Counted from the stretch's first letter, positions 17,931 through 26,099 are shown. The stretch is DNA of 64,000 bases from Falsibacillus pallidus (GCF_003350505.1 NZ_QQAY01000013.1:1-64000); one strand, 5' to 3'. A program made the numbers and translations. Notes: generated from the letters alone by a model not told the origin.

Positions 17931-18578
17931 ATGTATTCAAATACTGAGTTTGTTCATTCAAAATCGGTTTTACCATCCGTTTTAAGAGCTTTTGCCATTT
18001 CCTTGGCGTTTGCCACACTCGGGCTCTGCGCCGGCGTATTCGTACCGCCTGCATTGTTCATGCCGCTGGCTATTGTGGAAGTCGGAATGCTTCTTGTCGC
18101 GTTCTTCCTAAGACGCAAGAAGGCAATCTCCTACACATTCCTTTATGTATTCACATTCATTTCAGGTGTGACGACATATCCGATCATCGCATACTACTTG
18201 GCGACAATGGGCGCTAACCTGGTCTTGCAGGCAGTCGGTACAACAGTGGTCGTATTTGGCGGATTGGCTATCTATGCTTCTAAGACAAAACGCGACCTTT
18301 CGTTTCTTGGAGGATTCTTATTCGCAGCATTGCTTGCGCTGGTCGTGCTCGGTTTGTTTAATATCTTCTGGCCATTGAGTTCAACTGCGATGCTGGTTTA
18401 TTCCTTTATTGGAGTGCTCGTTTTTAGCGGATATGTATTATTTGATTTCAACCGTATGAAGCATTACAGTATCAGCCCCGAAGATGTGCCATTGATGGCA
18501 TTGAACCTGTATCTTGATTTCATCAATCTGCTGCTAAGCATCCTTCGCATTTTTGGGATTTTGAACAGCAGGGATTAG
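17931..18578 (+). CDS. Bax inhibitor-1 / YetJ-like membrane protein
   Basis: 215 aa from the ATG at 17931, where GAGGTG lies six bases upstream; the GTG at 17922 is inside that ribosome site. Seven hydrophobic segments cover the whole protein. The family's two conserved acidic residues, known in B. subtilis YetJ to form a pH-sensitive latch for calcium leak, fit the Asp in VLFDFNRM and the Asp in NLYLDFINLLLSILRI. A short hairpin, CGGGCGATAGCCCG, precedes the ribosome site at about 17895-17908. It appears to be a single-gene unit with its own terminator. Confidence 0.92.
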   Translation: MYSNTEFVHSKSVLPSVLRAFAISLAFATLGLCAGVFVPPALFMPLAIVEVGMLLVAFFLRRKKAISYTFLYVFTFISGVTTYPIIAYYLATMGANLVLQAVGTTVVVFGGLAIYASKTKRDLSFLGGFLFAALLALVVLGLFNIFWPLSSTAMLVYSFIGVLVFSGYVLFDFNRMKHYSISPEDVPLMALNLYLDFINLLLSILRIFGILNSRD

Positions 18579-18593
18579 AATATGTCAGTGGAT

Positions 18594-18620
18594 GGCCCCT
18601 TTTGCAGGGGTCTTTTTTTA
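18594..18620 (+). terminator. Terminator of the BI-1 gene
   Basis: GGCCCC pairs with GGGGTC around TTTTGCA, followed by TTTTTTTATT. Confidence 0.9.
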
Positions 18621-18770
18621 TTACTCTGGAGATAACAAATCCGCCTATGCCAGAAGTCATCCAAACCACAAAGACCAAACTAACTAAATTTTGTACATAA
18701 TTCAGTAAAATATAGGTATATTTACCCTTTCGTTCACTCTCTGTTTTTATTATTATAGTCCCTGTAGTTC

Positions 18771-18863
18771 GATGTCGAAAAATGGCAAAGTTGCTGAAAG
18801 GCAATGACGCAAAACTATAGGGGCTAACGCTGAAAGGGCTATGCTCGCCAGTTACCGAAACGG
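18771..18863 (+). promoter_or_regulatory. GEMM-I (c-di-GMP-I) riboswitch 1
   Basis: The signature blocks are all present in order: GGCAAA, a 6-bp stem capped by a GAAA tetraloop (GTTGCTGAAAGGCAAT), GACGCAAA, the tetraloop-receptor stretch GGGGCTAA, and GCCAGTTACCGA. This matches the GEMM-I aptamer, known to bind cyclic di-GMP (a subset binds cGAMP). The Shine-Dalgarno GGAGG begins at the last bases of the aptamer (18862-18866), and no terminator lies before the start codon at 18874, so control of translation is likely. It governs the 40-aa membrane protein. Confidence 0.93.
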
Positions 18864-18873
18864 AGGAAGTGCA

Positions 18874-18996
18874 ATGAAGAAATCGGCAGATACCCTGGTG
18901 CTTCAGGGAAAAAAGGAGATTTCAAGCAATTGGATCTTCGTGCCACTTTTTATTATCCTTTTACTTCTTGGTGCAATTATTCCATACGTTATTTAG
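18874..18996 (+). CDS. 40-aa single-pass membrane protein under a c-di-GMP riboswitch
   Basis: Too short for ordinary gene calling, but it has a perfect GGAGG eight bases before the ATG, an aptamer immediately upstream and a terminator directly after. The product has a 20-residue polar cytosolic head (MKKSADTLVLQGKKEISSNW) and one membrane helix (IFVPLFIILLLLGAII), ending abruptly in PYVI. A second riboswitch-linked mini protein at 22428 ends in PYLM. Function is unknown. The common layout suggests a small regulator of a membrane complex, for example one tied to motility or matrix export, which is inference. Confidence 0.85.
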   Translation: MKKSADTLVLQGKKEISSNWIFVPLFIILLLLGAIIPYVI

Positions 18997-19000
18997 CTAA

Positions 19001-19036
19001 AAGGACGGTTCCTTTAAGAGGGACTGTTCTTTTTTA
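19001..19036 (+). terminator. Terminator of the 40-aa protein gene
   Basis: AAGGACGGTTCC pairs with GGGACTGTTCTT (two G-U pairs) and is followed by TTTTTT, four bases after the stop codon. Confidence 0.85.
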
Positions 19037-19136
19037 TGATGAAAAAGCAGAATTGTCGACTTTTTTCGGTTTTTAATAGCTATTATCTGAATTTTTATTC
19101 TATAATATAGATAATATTATCCACTGGAGGTTTTTT

Positions 19137-19304
19137 ATGGAAGGAAGAGCGACGCGTAATCGGGAACTTCGCACCTACCAGAAGAAAAGAAGAAATAACA
19201 CAGGGGAATTTAAGGAAAATTTGATTGATTTCTTTTTTCATATCTTAGGTACTGCCATCATATCTGTCATTTTAATTTATTTATTATCATTGATGAGCAA
19301 ATAG
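19137..19304 (+). CDS. 55-aa basic membrane protein, unknown
   Basis: The ATG at 19137 has GGAGG seven bases upstream and TATAATATAGATAATAT-like promoter sequence before that. The product has a strongly basic N-terminal half (RATRNRELRTYQKKRRNN) and one C-terminal membrane helix (FHILGTAIISVILIYLLSL). It is tail-anchored like the riboswitch-linked mini proteins but lacks the PY ending and has no aptamer. Its TAG stop overlaps the first base of a 115-bp dispersed repeat. Confidence 0.7.
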   Translation: MEGRATRNRELRTYQKKRRNNTGEFKENLIDFFFHILGTAIISVILIYLLSLMSK

Positions 19305-19418
19305 AAAAGCGGAAGCGCCTTGGTAGCCCCGAACAGCATAAGACGGAACTCGAAGGAAATCCTGATTTCCGTAGAGGTACGGCTTATGACTCGAGGAGCT
19401 AGGCGCTGGAGCTGGACA
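19304..19418 (+). repeat. 115-bp structured dispersed repeat, copy 1
   Basis: Runs from GAAAAGCGGAAGCGCC to GGCGCTGGAGCTGGACA. Inside it AGCATAAG pairs with CTTATGACT, so it folds as one long stem. An inverted copy lies at 22094-22208. Repeats of this look are common in Bacillaceae intergenic DNA. Confidence 0.8.
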
Positions 19419-19458
19419 AAATACCACTCCAAATTTTTATACTTTCTTATCTTTAAAT

Positions 19459-19502
19459 AAAAAAAACGGCTAATTATGCTTTCATAATTAGCCGTTTTTT
19501 TT
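19459..19502 (-). terminator. Terminator of the deacetylase gene
   Basis: ACGGCTAATTATG pairs perfectly with CATAATTAGCCGT; T-runs on both strands make it bidirectional. The deacetylase stop codon touches it. Confidence 0.92.
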
Positions 19503-20694
19503 AGTTATTTTCTACTTTTTCAGTAAACACATCCATATTGTGATAGCGGGAAACTCCCTGCCTTTTTAGCATCAGCATCGGATCTCCTATTTTCACATTC
19601 CCTGTTTCAGTTGTGAACGCCATATGGATCCCCGCTTTCGCTGCAGCAGTCTCTGCTGTTTTATTAAACTGACCCCATGGATAGGCAAGATAAGTAGATT
19701 TTAACCCTGTGAATTCATTCCAGTGAAGCAGGTCACCTTCGACTTCTTCTTCCGAATACATTTGCATATAAGGTGTAAATGTATCTTTATCCCTTAAATG
19801 CATGGCATATGTATGAGATTCATAGGAAAACACATCTTTATATTGCACGATATCATTAAATCCCATGTACTGCAGGGATTCTGGATTGAATGGAAGACTA
19901 TGCTGATAAAGCCTGCATCCAATGACAAAATCTGTTGCTATAAAGTGCTTTTCCTGCAATATAGGATAGGCATAATGGATGGTGGAGACTAGACCATCAT
20001 CAAAAGTCAAAACCACCACTTTGCCCGGCAGATTTTGATTATACTTCAAATATTGCTCTAACGTAGGCAAATCAATTGTTCTAAATCCTTTAGCCTGCAA
20101 GTAGTCCATCTGCTTTTGGAACTCATCATAAGAAACAGTCATATTATCGTGAAAATTGACATTCTCAGAATCTTTTAAAATATGATGATACATCAAAACA
20201 GGGATACCTTCATCTTTTTCTGTGAAACTCTTTAAAATATATCCTTCCCGTCCAGCAAAATTGATTTTAAGCCATTTAGGGTCGCTGCTTTCAGATGCAG
20301 CATACCGAATATTGCGGTTAAGAATGCCGATAGCATGTTCAGCTTGCACATTGTCAAAGACGACAATCTGCCGACTTGTAATAACCATATCCGGATTCAA
20401 ACTCGATTGGCTGGGCTCAGTCGTTTCTAGAACATTTACGGACTCATTCAACGGCAGACCCTCTACCAGGTTAGAAAAAGGCACGAGGAGCTTTTCCCCA
20501 TCCTTGGCAGCAGAATATTCTACGTTCGGAAGCAAAACTCCCGCAGATATTTTTTCACCAGCGACATTCATTACAACAGGGGTTTCTTTTTCGACTTCAA
20601 AAGAATACGTCCCTTCAACTGCATATGCTTTATTCGCTGCAAAAACAGCCAAAAACAGGATTGCACCCGATAAAGCATGACGGAATTTTAACAA
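19501..20694 (-). CDS. Exported NodB-type polysaccharide deacetylase
   Basis: 397 aa from a TTG at 20694, chosen because GGAGTGG lies six bases upstream and a signal peptide then starts at once (LKFRHALSGAILFLAVFAANKAYA). The N-terminal 150 residues look like a beta-rich, SH3-like domain. The NodB domain (about 165-380) shows LTFDDG with the catalytic Asp and metal Asp, the metal His pair in SHTYAMH and the YPWGQFN motif. Expected reaction is removal of N-acetyl groups from a surface polysaccharide, such as poly-N-acetylglucosamine or peptidoglycan. Its place between two c-di-GMP riboswitch units is compatible with a biofilm matrix role, but no riboswitch precedes this gene. Confidence 0.9.
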   Translation of the reverse strand: MLKFRHALSGAILFLAVFAANKAYAVEGTYSFEVEKETPVVMNVAGEKISAGVLLPNVEYSAAKDGEKLLVPFSNLVEGLPLNESVNVLETTEPSQSSLNPDMVITSRQIVVFDNVQAEHAIGILNRNIRYAASESSDPKWLKINFAGREGYILKSFTEKDEGIPVLMYHHILKDSENVNFHDNMTVSYDEFQKQMDYLQAKGFRTIDLPTLEQYLKYNQNLPGKVVVLTFDDGLVSTIHYAYPILQEKHFIATDFVIGCRLYQHSLPFNPESLQYMGFNDIVQYKDVFSYESHTYAMHLRDKDTFTPYMQMYSEEEVEGDLLHWNEFTGLKSTYLAYPWGQFNKTAETAAAKAGIHMAFTTETGNVKIGDPMLMLKRQGVSRYHNMDVFTEKVENN

Positions 20695-20791
20695 TTTTAT
20701 CCACTCCAGTAACATTATTCCTTAACTATTTTACTAGAGATGGTAAAAGTTTACTAGGTCTTTTCGGTTATTTGTCCAACAATATGATTTT

Positions 20792-21925
20792 TCATCTTAA
20801 TAATCTAATAAGCTGCTCTACGGTTGTTTCCACCTGCTGCTTCGTAATTGCCGGGTCAAGCGCTTCCTCAATAGTTCGGCATTCGGTTTGAATGGAGAAG
20901 ATGCCGTCGAGAAAATGATTGTGCAGGGTCAATTCAGAATCAATCCTGCCGGCAATGGCAATCACTTTTTTATTGTGTTTTTTGGCAATCTTTCCGACAC
21001 CAAGGGGCACTTTACCCATCAAGGATTGATAATCTATGCTTCCTTCACCCGTAATGATGAGATCTGCTTCTTTAATCTTGCTTTCCAGACTGGTGAGTTC
21101 GATGACTTGGTCGACGCCGAATTTTATTGTACCGTTTAATGGTGCGGAGATAGCGCCGCCAAGCCCCCCGGCTGCCCCTGAACCAGGGATGTTCTGGACA
21201 TCCTTTCCGTAGGTCTTTTCAAATAGATTCGCTAGTTTTCTCATCGCCAGGTCGAGTTCCCCGATTTCTACATCGGATGCCCCTTTTTGCTTGGCGAATA
21301 CATAGGCTGCTCCCCTCTCCCCATAAAAAGGACAGGTGACATCGCTAGCAGCGGTGATTAGGCAGTCCTTCAGTTCAGGGATGACGTCTTCATCAGAAAG
21401 ACGGACGGCTTGCATTATCGGGTTGCCCCGCATCCCCATCAAAGTGCCGGATACATCGTATAGATGCCAGCCAAGCGCTTGCATCATTCCAAGGCCCCCG
21501 TCGTTTGTTGCACTCCCGCCCAGGGAAACGACAATATCCCGATAACCGCGCTTGATGGCATCTTTGATTTGTTCGCCGAGTCCATATGTATTAGTGTTGA
21601 ATGGATTTTGCAGCTGTTTAGGAAGCAGGGACAAGCCGCTGCTCCTTGCACATTCGATATAGGCGACATCACGGTCGTCTTGATGGATGACGGCATATTT
21701 CACTTTGATTGGCCGCATCAGCGGGTCATGGACGTCTACTTCCACTTCATGGCCATTTGTGCTTTGAAGGAGGGCTTCGATTGTCCCTTCTCCTCCGTCT
21801 GCCATAGGTGAAATGACGGTCTTCGCTTCTGGAATCACTTTTTTTATGGCGGTCTCAGCCGCTTTTCCAACTTCATATGATGATAAAGAACCTTTAAATG
21901 TATCGCACGCAATTAAAACATTCAT
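20792..21925 (-). CDS. glxK: Glycerate kinase
   Basis: 377 aa, full length for the GlxK/GarK family, which phosphorylates D-glycerate with ATP. Visible motifs: IACDTFKGSLSS at the N terminus, SPMADGGEGT, VSLGGSATNDGGLGM and GSGAAGGLGGAI, and DLIITGEGSIDYQS near the C terminus. AGAGGTG lies upstream. A perfect 14-bp palindrome, CCCTGTCGACAGGG (21950-21963), sits 25 bases before the start and could be an operator or part of a dispersed palindrome. Confidence 0.95.
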   Translation of the reverse strand: MNVLIACDTFKGSLSSYEVGKAAETAIKKVIPEAKTVISPMADGGEGTIEALLQSTNGHEVEVDVHDPLMRPIKVKYAVIHQDDRDVAYIECARSSGLSLLPKQLQNPFNTNTYGLGEQIKDAIKRGYRDIVVSLGGSATNDGGLGMMQALGWHLYDVSGTLMGMRGNPIMQAVRLSDEDVIPELKDCLITAASDVTCPFYGERGAAYVFAKQKGASDVEIGELDLAMRKLANLFEKTYGKDVQNIPGSGAAGGLGGAISAPLNGTIKFGVDQVIELTSLESKIKEADLIITGEGSIDYQSLMGKVPLGVGKIAKKHNKKVIAIAGRIDSELTLHNHFLDGIFSIQTECRTIEEALDPAITKQQVETTVEQLIRLLR

Positions 21926-22327
21926 TTTTGAATAGCACCTCTTTAGTTCCCCTGTCGACAGGGTGTTCAGTGGCGACAGCCGGGATTGATTTCTACTATT
22001 CTAGCTGAAAAGGGGACGGGAAATCCAGTGTCAGACTGACCCGTTACGAAGTGCTTAGCAAGTGGATGGGGATTTCCAGAAGGATCGGGTGACGTACAGC
22101 TCCAGCGCCTAGCCCCTCGAGTCATAAGCCGTACCTTTATAGAAATCAGGATTTCCTTCGAGCTCCGTCTTATGCTGGTCGGGGCTGACCGAGGCGCTTG
22201 CGCTTTTCTTGGTCCAGCTTCAGCCCCATGTTACTTTGGCGCAAAATATTCTTTTATGCATAATTCAAATAAATAAGACTATAGAACTATTACTCTTGTC
22301 GAAATATCTGGTATATTGTCCTTAGAA
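21926..22327. other. Gene-free region holding palindrome, repeat and riboswitch leader
   Basis: Contains the CCCTGTCGACAGGG palindrome, the inverted 115-bp repeat at 22094-22208 and AT-rich DNA before riboswitch 2 that should hold its promoter. No other gene is supported. Confidence 0.5.
22094..22208 (-). repeat. 115-bp structured dispersed repeat, copy 2 (inverted)
   Basis: Reverse-complement relative of 19304-19418: TCCAGCGCCTAGCCCCTCGA, then GTCATAAGCCGTACC, then GGCGCTTGCGCTTTTC. The two copies face each other across the deacetylase and glycerate kinase genes. Confidence 0.8.
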
Positions 22328-22414
22328 GGACGAAACGGCTAAGCCATTGAAAGATGGCGGCGCAAAACTAAAGGGGCTAAGGTCACAGGACTAAGTCAGC
22401 CAGTTATCGAACCA
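22319..22414 (+). promoter_or_regulatory. GEMM-I (c-di-GMP-I) riboswitch 2
   Basis: Blocks in order: ACGGCTAA, a GAAA-capped stem (GCCATTGAAAGATGGC), GGCGCAAAACT, GGGGCTAA and GCCAGTTATCGA. The first conserved block is GGCTAA where GGCAAA is usual. TCCTT at 22319-22323 can pair with AAGGA at 22414-22418, which is part of the Shine-Dalgarno AAGGAGG, so the closing stem could hide the ribosome site when ligand is bound. That gives a likely translational off switch (inference). It governs the 43-aa protein at 22428. Confidence 0.9.
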
Positions 22415-22427
22415 AGGAGGAGTTAAA

Positions 22428-22559
22428 ATGGGAAGATTTTTGACGCCTGAAGAAGCGTATCTATTGAAAAAGAAACGTAGAACCGTCAGATATGTATTAA
22501 TAGGCATCGCTACCATCGGACTTGGAGCCGGGGTATCCGTATTGCCATACCTTATGTAA
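22428..22559 (+). CDS. 43-aa single-pass membrane protein under a c-di-GMP riboswitch
   Basis: ATG at 22428 with AAGGAGG nine bases upstream, aptamer in front and terminator behind. A cytosolic head of about 21 residues (FLTPEEAYLLKKKRRTVR) precedes one helix (YVLIGIATIGLGAGVSV) and the end LPYLM. Size, orientation and the PY-hydrophobic-hydrophobic end repeat the design of the 40-aa protein at 18874, although the heads differ. I do not recognise the family. Confidence 0.85.
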   Translation: MGRFLTPEEAYLLKKKRRTVRYVLIGIATIGLGAGVSVLPYLM

Positions 22560-22567
22560 CAGATACA

Positions 22568-22603
22568 GAACCGCATTTCCCCTAATGAGAAATGCGGTTT
22601 TTT
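22568..22603 (+). terminator. Terminator of the 43-aa protein gene
   Basis: AACCGCATTTC pairs with GAAATGCGGTT, followed by TTTTTT, ten bases behind the stop codon. Confidence 0.92.
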
Positions 22604-22682
22604 CATTGGTTCTTTATTGCCTGTCGCTACCGTCCCCCAAGAATATTCGACAGGTTTCGAGTGGTGACACCTTAAGTAGACT

Positions 22683-24218
22683 TCACCAGTGGAGCTGAAT
22701 GCCGCTGGTTCGCAGTGTTTCTTGATACTTCTGCAAGTGGCTTTTGTTTTCGCGCACAGTTTTTGGATTCACTTTACGCTGAATACAGTAGGCAGCCAGA
22801 TGGCCGCAGGCTTCTCCGATGTTCCACTCAACTGGGTGCAGCCGGTAGCATCCGTTGGTTATATGCGTGGTGCCAATGTTTTTACAGCATGGAAGCAGAT
22901 TTTCCGTTTCTCTTGGAATCAATGCACCAAGCGGGATTTGAAAAGGAAGTGCCGGTATATCGATATAGGTCTTCCCTGACATGCTTGGATGGAGATCGAT
23001 GCTGTATGACCCCACCCCAATTGAATCTTCATACCCCTTTCCATATCCGCTGTTAAATTCCGGAGAAACATCCTGCTCCCTGATGGTATACTCGGCTTTA
23101 AGCCTTCTGGATTCTCTAATATACGGAGCCTTTGCAAAGCCATCGCGTGTTCCCATGACATCTCCTCTAAGCTTGAGACCAGGAAAACCGGTCCCCCCGG
23201 ATGGATTCGGCGCTTCGGTCTGCAGCCAATAAAACAAGGATAGGCTTAACTGTTTGGCGCCGAATAAGTGCTTTTTTTTCTCATCATTAGCCACGTCATA
23301 CACATTCCCCAAAAAGTAATCATTTTGGGGCCAATTCAATAAAGCGACATCCCCTGCATCTCCCAGATTGAATTGCTTATTGTCAAAAATCCTTCGATAG
23401 TTCCATAGAGAAAACTTTCCGTCTTCACCGAACAGGGAGTACTCTCGATTTTCAAGTGTTATGGGGTGTGGTGCAGTGAAACTCAACAACGGATTTGGCC
23501 AAATATCAGGATGAAAAGATTTCCAAAATGAATACATTTCAGGTTCTTTTATCGTATGATCTTCCCCTTCTCGATACTCCATTGCCAGCACATGCGTAAA
23601 CGCTTGTATATTATGGGGATCAGCCTCTTCTCCTGCATGCGGTTCACCCGTCTCTTTTTTTGACTCAGCCCCCGTAACATACTCTGTTTCTGAGAGAGGA
23701 AGAAGTTCTCCTGTTTCTGTGGCATCTAAAAACAATCCACACTTAACATGAATCTCTGCTGCTCCCCCTGCTGTTCGAAGGGTTGCAGCCTCGATTCTCT
23801 TTCCCCTTTTTTTAACCCTTTTGACAACTGTGTTCAGCAGGATTTCCAGCTTTCCAGTCAGTAGATAAGGTGAAAGCATTTCGTATAGAACTTGCAAAGA
23901 AACCCTTGGATCATGCGCTATATTGCTTACAAGTGCATTTCCTGGATTGAACGTTTTCGCAAGATTGTCAACGGATAAAGATAACGGCATGCTGCGGAAA
24001 TAATAGTCCCGTATTTTCCTGCGGTATAATCGATAGGTTTGTGTACATCCTGTTTCCTCAATCCAAGGGTGTTCATCCAAAGGAACTGCTTGGGAAGTAA
24101 CTTGACCACCTATCCAATCAGTTTCTTCCGTCATCAGCACCCGGCAGCCTTGGGAACATGCTGCAAGTGCAGCGGCACAGCCGCCAAGCCCGCCGCCGGC
24201 AATGAGTACATCTACCAT
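22683..24218 (-). CDS. FAD-dependent oxidoreductase of a catabolic cluster
   Basis: 511 aa, PF12831-type. The N terminus MVDVLIAGGGLGGCAAALAA is the dinucleotide-binding motif, followed by an EETDWIGGQ ring. DATETGELLPLSETEYVTGAES and the C-terminal ALIPRETENLLPCCKNIGTTHI are typical of this family, whose members oxidise sugar or cyclitol-like substrates in uncharacterised pathways. GGAGGGG precedes the ATG. It is the last gene of the minus-strand cluster and is separated from the next FAD enzyme by a MITE dimer. The two FAD proteins are related but not close copies. Confidence 0.85.
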   Translation of the reverse strand: MVDVLIAGGGLGGCAAALAACSQGCRVLMTEETDWIGGQVTSQAVPLDEHPWIEETGCTQTYRLYRRKIRDYYFRSMPLSLSVDNLAKTFNPGNALVSNIAHDPRVSLQVLYEMLSPYLLTGKLEILLNTVVKRVKKRGKRIEAATLRTAGGAAEIHVKCGLFLDATETGELLPLSETEYVTGAESKKETGEPHAGEEADPHNIQAFTHVLAMEYREGEDHTIKEPEMYSFWKSFHPDIWPNPLLSFTAPHPITLENREYSLFGEDGKFSLWNYRRIFDNKQFNLGDAGDVALLNWPQNDYFLGNVYDVANDEKKKHLFGAKQLSLSLFYWLQTEAPNPSGGTGFPGLKLRGDVMGTRDGFAKAPYIRESRRLKAEYTIREQDVSPEFNSGYGKGYEDSIGVGSYSIDLHPSMSGKTYIDIPALPFQIPLGALIPRETENLLPCCKNIGTTHITNGCYRLHPVEWNIGEACGHLAAYCIQRKVNPKTVRENKSHLQKYQETLRTSGIQLHW

Positions 24219-24241
24219 TAAGACCCCTCCCTCTTAATCTA

Positions 24242-24588
24242 GGCTCTTTTCTCAAACTTTGTTGCTTTAGCTAATAAAGTAGGAATTCTCCTGCGATATT
24301 CCAATCTCAAAATAGCTCAAATAGTGAAAAGAGCTTGGATTAACATTTGAACACACAAACTAACTATTTTTACGTTAAAATCTGCATTTTTATTTTAATA
24401 ACAATCTTTACGAAAGACTCTTTTCTTAAAGTTTGTTGCTTTTTAAATGAAAAAAGGATAGTTTTTGCAAACAATTAGCTTGTTTAGCTAGAAAAGAGCC
24501 TGGTTTCTATATTGCAACGTGCCACACAGATAATTTCACGTTACAATCGGCAGTAAGATTTTAACAACAACCTTTACGAAAATAGTCT
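24242..24588. mobile_element. Head-to-tail MITE dimer
   Basis: Two copies of the roughly 174-bp MITE joined near 24415 at GAAAGACTCTTTTC, so they share a terminus. Each copy has the left-end signature CTCTTTTCT...TTTGTTGCTTT and the right-end signature TTTTAA(C/T)AACAA...TTTACGAAA. The pair is flanked by the 10-base direct repeat TCTTAATCTA (24232-24241 and 24589-24598). The right flank includes the TAA stop of the next gene. Confidence 0.85.
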
Positions 24589-24590
24589 TC

Positions 24591-25934
24591 TTAATCTAAA
24601 ATTACATCATTGTCCTTTAAGATTTTTTGCAAAGAAGATATATTTATATCCTTTGGCCGGACTCCCTCTTTTACTGCGATGGAAGCAGCAGTACCGGCAG
24701 CCTGTCCCGTTGCCATCGCACTTGGGGTCAGCCTCGTTGTGGCAAATGCTTCATGGGTGGTTGAAATGCAGCGTCCCGCAGCCAGTACGTTTTCAATTTC
24801 CTTGGGCAGCAGGCAGCGGTACGGGATATCGAATGTTCCATCGCCTCCAACCTCCGCAAACGTTACGTAATCTTTCTTCGGGTCATGGATATCGATTGGA
24901 TAGGCACTCATGGCGATCCTGTCTTCGAATTTTGTTCCGTTTGTCACGTCCTCTGCCGTCAGAACGTATTCTCCCAGTATCCTCCGTGTTTCCCTCACTC
25001 CGATTTGAGGAGCAATAGAAGCTATCCCCGCTTTTTCGAATCCGGGAACATACTCTTTGAAAAATTCCGCCAGCATAAACACTTGCTTTCTTCCTTCAAA
25101 CTCTGCTTTCGTCAGGTCCTCTGCCTTCGTCCCATCATACCCTTGCACCCTGGAACAATTAATCAGCACTTCATCTTCCCCGGGGCCAGTAAAAAACAAG
25201 ACATGATCCCGATTGATCGGAAGCCCTGCTTTTTTCCATTGCGGATAAAAGCCTTGGACAACTGTTAAAGGGTGGACACCCGACTTGATTTCCTCAATCA
25301 ATGACTTCGAATAAAATTCATCAGGATGATCGATCATATATTTTTTAACCGCATCCAAGTCAACGCCGTTCATTCTGAATTTCATGGTCATAGGTTGAGT
25401 GAGGCCGTCATCCACTCGTCCGACTTGCATCTTTGCACCCGCTAAATGACAGAGGTCCCCGTCTCCGGTACAATCAATAAATGTCTTTCCTTCAATCGTC
25501 ATTCTCCCTGATTTAGTAGATAGAACAATGCTTTCGATGCTGTTCCCGCTCACCTTCACTTCATCCACAAAACTGTGCAGCAGAATATCCACACCTGCTT
25601 CCTTGGCCATTTCCAAAGCAAGCAGCTTGTATTCTTCTTGTTTATAAGGAGTGACAGTGCGGACAAATCCAATCGTATCCCGCAAATGCCCCGGTGAAGC
25701 ACCCTGCTCCTGGAGCCGTCCTACAATTTCCTCAGCGATTCCTTTGATGACCTGTCTTCCTTTATAGTCATGAAACGTCATCCAAGGATAAACCATGGCA
25801 GCTGTCGACATCCCGCCAAGGAATCCATAGCGTTCGACCAAGAGCACCGTCACATTCATTCTTCCTGCAGCAATGGCAGCATTTATCCCTGCCGGACCTC
25901 CACCAACAATGACTACATCATATTGTTTGTTCAT
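24591..25934 (-). CDS. FAD-dependent oxidoreductase (PF12831 type)
   Basis: 447 aa from the ATG at 25934. The FAD motif is VVIVGGGPAGINAAIAAGR, followed by LLVERYGFLGGMSTAAMVYP. FIDCTGDGDLCHLAGAKMQVG and the C-terminal GRCISTTHEAFATTR with SAMATGQAAGTAASI are hallmarks of the family. It carries out a flavin-linked oxidation of an unknown small molecule. It lies upstream of the other FAD enzyme and downstream of a Gfo/Idh/MocA gene, with MITE insertions on both sides. Confidence 0.87.
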   Translation of the reverse strand: MNKQYDVVIVGGGPAGINAAIAAGRMNVTVLLVERYGFLGGMSTAAMVYPWMTFHDYKGRQVIKGIAEEIVGRLQEQGASPGHLRDTIGFVRTVTPYKQEEYKLLALEMAKEAGVDILLHSFVDEVKVSGNSIESIVLSTKSGRMTIEGKTFIDCTGDGDLCHLAGAKMQVGRVDDGLTQPMTMKFRMNGVDLDAVKKYMIDHPDEFYSKSLIEEIKSGVHPLTVVQGFYPQWKKAGLPINRDHVLFFTGPGEDEVLINCSRVQGYDGTKAEDLTKAEFEGRKQVFMLAEFFKEYVPGFEKAGIASIAPQIGVRETRRILGEYVLTAEDVTNGTKFEDRIAMSAYPIDIHDPKKDYVTFAEVGGDGTFDIPYRCLLPKEIENVLAAGRCISTTHEAFATTRLTPSAMATGQAAGTAASIAVKEGVRPKDINISSLQKILKDNDVILD

Positions 25935-26019
25935 CGCCTTAAATCCCTTCTGGTACAAACCGTTACTAATAAAAGAAGGAAAGGGCTCCCTCTTCTAGGC
26001 TCTTTCCTTCATTAATAAC

Positions 26020-26099
26020 GGCTCTTTTCCCATACTTTTTTGCTTACGGTAATAAAAGAGGATTTTTCAATTTTAACAACACTCATTAAGAAAACTCCC
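26020..26099. mobile_element. Internally deleted MITE copy
   Basis: About 80 bases. The left end GGCTCTTTTCCCATAC...TGCTTA is joined to the right end TTTTAACAACACTCATTAAGAAAAC, with about 95 internal bases missing. A further left-end remnant, GGCTCTTTCC, begins near 25998. The right end contains the stop codon of the Gfo gene at 26086. Confidence 0.7.

Noticed and set aside
18523-18804. 93-codon minus-strand frame
   Set aside because: It overlaps the end of the BI-1 gene, the terminator and riboswitch 1 and has no ribosome site.
19304-22208. Composite transposon made of the two 115-bp repeats
   Set aside because: No transposase, no target duplication, and such repeats occur widely as single intergenic units in Bacillaceae.
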